Shown: in pieces, positions 30,392 through 30,550 of the stretch | How positions within the stretch are numbered: the stretch's first letter is position 1 | How the letters are laid out: each line of letters starts with the position of its first letter | Assembly (NCBI GenBank): GCA_050049355.1 | Contig: JASFWK010000013.1 | Span: forward strand, 1 to 30,550 | DNA: 30,550 bases | Direction: 5' to 3' | Source: JASFWK01 sp050049355 | GTDB lineage: Bacteria; Chloroflexota; Anaerolineae; B4-G1; DUEL01 | Made by a program: the position numbers and the translations under genes | The notes under the pieces: model-generated | The model's input: the letters and a program-made list of their open reading frames with translations, nothing else | Told to the model about the DNA's origin: nothing | Databases searched by the model: none

Positions 30392-30550
30392 TTAGCGCTG
30401 GCTTCGCCAGTGGTGGAGGCGCATCAGGGCAAGGATGCGAGGTAGCGCTGCGGTGTAGAGCCAGTAGCCGGCGGAAGAGGTTGGGTAATCGTACGCACCG
30501 ATGTGACGCACGAACTTGGCTCCAAATCCTTTCTTGAAGCGGTAGACGCC
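30392..30550 (-). CDS. FemAB-like acyl/aminoacyltransferase, C-terminal end (runs off the right edge)
   Basis: The reverse strand encodes the last 52 residues of a protein ending at TAA (30392-30394). It includes GVYRFKKGFGAKFVRHIGAY, followed by DYPTSS and a final hydrophobic and basic tail (LYTAALPRILALMRLHHWRS). The G-V-Y-x-F-K-x-G-F-G block is characteristic of the C-terminal half of FemABX proteins, which add amino acids to peptidoglycan precursors using aminoacyl-tRNA or act as acyltransferases in polysaccharide synthesis. Only the tail is visible, so the exact subfamily is open. It converges on the GH99-like gene. Confidence 0.65.
   Translation of the reverse strand, partial: GVYRFKKGFGAKFVRHIGAYDYPTSSAGYWLYTAALPRILALMRLHHWRSQR

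Overview
The window is a GC-rich bacterial chromosome segment with compact, mostly intact genes. No transposase, phage gene, CRISPR array, rRNA or tRNA was seen. The best guess is Chloroflexota (an Anaerolineae-like lineage). Several exported lipoproteins carry a Pro/Thr-rich stalk directly after the lipobox cysteine. A secreted beta-helix protein ends in a YLPLVLR-type tail that I recall from that phylum. GyrB is the short (about 640 aa) form. The taxon is an inference; no marker was searched.

Layout, left to right. (1) 1-2747: a partial leftward RpiR-family regulator, divergent from a pyrimidine-nucleoside phosphorylase with a long, foldable leader and a coupled membrane protein. (2) 2842-7679: a leftward thiamine salvage operon. 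It has a strong sigma-70 promoter, a TPP riboswitch with a readable expression platform, thiamine pyrophosphokinase, and the ABC thiamine transporter genes thiB, thiP and thiQ; consecutive genes from thiN to thiP overlap by 4 nt. (3) 7910-10016: recF, apparently on a leaderless mRNA, and a cysteine-rich OB-fold-like lipoprotein. (4) 10040-19832: a leftward run holding a RACo-like ferredoxin/ASKHA protein, an unknown membrane protein, leucyl aminopeptidase, a degenerate CinA-like protein, a GNAT acetyltransferase, a beta-propeller exported protein, and an MrfA/YprA-type helicase with a complete HNH nuclease motif inserted before its C-terminal zinc domain. (5) 20038-22173: gyrB with a DnaA-box-like site and promoter. 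(6) 22458-26969: three exported proteins on the plus strand (beta-helix, transglutaminase-like lipoprotein, M1 metallopeptidase lipoprotein). (7) 27009-30550: leftward mutM on an apparently leaderless mRNA, then an envelope group of LCP ligase, membrane-anchored GH99-like glycosidase, and the 3' end of a convergent FemAB-like gene.

Functional reading. The thiamine block looks like a complete import-and-activate unit: ThiB binds thiamine, ThiP/ThiQ import it, ThiN converts it to TPP, and TPP closes the loop through the riboswitch. recF, gyrB, mutM and the helicase-HNH protein concern DNA replication and repair. The right third is largely cell-surface biology. The most unusual items are the helicase-HNH fusion, the 9-nt pairing between the riboswitch aptamer core and the downstream hairpin loop, the structured leader of the phosphorylase gene, and the degenerate CinA protein. 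Promoter-like sequences fit a vegetative sigma factor (TTGnCn, 16-18 bp, TAnAAT) unusually well for several genes.
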